A stretch of 49,379 bases of DNA from Burkholderiales bacterium. GTDB taxonomy: Bacteria; Pseudomonadota; Gammaproteobacteria; Burkholderiales; Burkholderiaceae_C. The DNA lies in the NCBI GenBank assembly GCA_016213205.1, contig JACRAZ010000091.1, positions 1 through 49,379 of the forward strand, written 5' to 3'. The position numbers and the translations under genes are program-made. Positions 48,651-49,379 of this stretch are shown in pieces. The stretch's first letter is position 1; each line of letters begins with the position of its first letter. The notes beneath the pieces are model-generated. The model was not told the DNA's origin and did no database searches. It saw only the letters and a program-made list of their open reading frames with translations.

Positions 48651-49379
48651 GGCGGCCCGCGCGCGTGCCGCCAGCAGCGCGCCGGCCGCGGCCAGCGCCG
48701 CCGCCAGGCCGAAGCCCGCGAGGTAGGCCGCCGGCGCCGAGTGCGCCTGCAGCCCGGCCAGCAGCATGCCTGCACCGGCCAGGCCCACCGCGGAGAACAG
48801 CGAATCGGCCAGTTGCAGCGCCGACGAGGCCGCGCCCTGCTCGGGGCCGGGGGCCAGCCGCAGGGTCAGCACCGAGAGCGTGGGGTACACCAGCCCCATG
48901 CCCGCCCCGGTGACGAGCCAGCCCGCCACCGCCACGCCCACCGGCACGGCCGGCAGCAGCACCAGCGTGAGCACCAGCGTGCCCGCGGCAATGGCCGCCA
49001 GGCCCACCCGCAGCCGGCGCACGCAGGCGGCCGCGTCGGGGCTGCGGGTGTCGCGGCCCTGGAACCAGGAGCCGGCGCTCCAGCCCAGGGCCCCCACCGT
49101 CAGCACCAGGCCGGCCTGCACCGGCGAGAGGCCACGCTCGCCGATCAGCATCAACGGCATGAACACCTCGGCGGTGAAGAACGCGGCCGCGGCCAGCCCG
49201 CGCAGCGCCACCACGGCCGGCAGGCCGGCCCGCACGGCAAAGCTGCCCGCCGGCAGCAGCCGCGGCGCCGACAGCGCCAGCCCCAGCAGGGCCGCCGCCA
49301 CCCACACGGCCTGCGCGGGCGAGGGCTGGGTGCCGGCATACAGCAGCCCGGCGCTCACGGTGGCCAGCGCCGCCGGCCA
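48648..49379 (-). CDS. MFS transporter, C-terminal part (gene begins outside window)
   Basis: The frame stays open from the stop at 48650-48648 to the right edge, giving 243 residues of the C-terminal half. About six to seven membrane helices are visible (LPAVVALRGLAAAAFFTAEV, GLAAIAAGTLVLTLVLLPAV, PVGVAVAGWLVTGAGMGLVY, VGLAGAGMLLAGL). The MFS cytoplasmic loop pattern (WFQGRDTRSPDAAACVRRLR) and the GxGxGxxxP-like GAGMGLVYPTLS sit where DHA-type drug exporters have them. Substrate unknown. The stop is the first codon of motif copy 3. Confidence 0.85.
   Translation of the reverse strand, partial: WPAALATVSAGLLYAGTQPSPAQAVWVAAALLGLALSAPRLLPAGSFAVRAGLPAVVALRGLAAAAFFTAEVFMPLMLIGERGLSPVQAGLVLTVGALGWSAGSWFQGRDTRSPDAAACVRRLRVGLAAIAAGTLVLTLVLLPAVPVGVAVAGWLVTGAGMGLVYPTLSVLTLRLAPGPEQGAASSALQLADSLFSAVGLAGAGMLLAGLQAHSAPAAYLAGFGLAAALAAAGALLAARARAA

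Noticed and set aside
1..49379. tRNA, rRNA, CRISPR, phage or transposase genes
   Set aside because: I looked for cloverleaf-like segments, direct-repeat/spacer arrays, integrase and transposase motifs and found none I could support.

Overview
The window is about 49 kb of very GC-rich chromosomal DNA from what looks like a betaproteobacterium of the order Burkholderiales (Rubrivivax/Leptothrix/Ideonella-like). The indications are the GC- and CTG/GCC-heavy codon use, three PEP-CTERM surface proteins, the kdpFABC-kdpDE layout, and a PepSY plus OmpR-type two-component module. I see no rRNA, tRNA, CRISPR array, phage or transposase. Genus-level placement is inference.

Layout. 1-1204: the start of an RTX-type repeat protein behind a PEP-CTERM protein. 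1894-5241: a small envelope-stress-type unit (glycine-zipper protein, PepSY protein, response regulator, histidine kinase) followed by a periplasmic DxDGDGIPN-repeat protein; both transcription units carry the same GTTCA-N6-GTTCA direct repeat. 5264-9053: a TetR-controlled Acg-like nitroreductase operon with a readable promoter and twin operators, a flavin split-barrel protein and a beta-lactamase-fold hydrolase. 9307-18390: a secreted HEXXH protein, two further PEP-CTERM proteins, a DnaJ-like protein, a DJ-1/PfpI lipoprotein, and a divergent pair (regulatory-domain methyltransferase / WbpG-like PP-loop amidotransferase).

18446-30405, minus strand: a compact ten-gene operon that is the most interesting part of the window. 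In transcription order it encodes an acyl carrier protein, a DNA-methylase-fold methyltransferase, an acyl-AMP ligase, a protein with an unusual CX8CX2C cysteine motif, a MurA-like enolpyruvyl transferase, three radical SAM proteins (two of them paralogues with B12-binding-like N-termini), an SGNH-like hydrolase and a Wzx/MATE-type flippase. No ketosynthase or NRPS module is present. An FNR/Anr-like box sits at class II spacing upstream, which would suit oxygen-sensitive Fe-S enzymes. I read it as an undescribed biosynthesis-and-export pathway; the product is unknown.

30548-30820: a nested palindromic element made of two inverted copies of one intergenic repeat, one copy carrying a 107-bp hairpin segment. 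30817-38887: the complete kdp potassium-transport locus, including the 30-aa KdpF and an unlisted 31-aa membrane peptide translationally coupled in front of it. 39151-43507: a PRC-barrel protein, a decayed galactokinase remnant, and a tandem pair of exported proteins with His and Cys motifs resembling CHAT/caspase-type peptidases. 43578-49379: ordinary accessory genes (DUF1653, Crp-like regulator with divergent Spy-like protein, GNAT, VOC, MoaD/ThiS with a BNR-repeat protein, TesB-like thioesterase, and a partial MFS transporter). A motif that begins with the stop codon itself follows three unrelated genes (16347-14821, kdpC, MFS).
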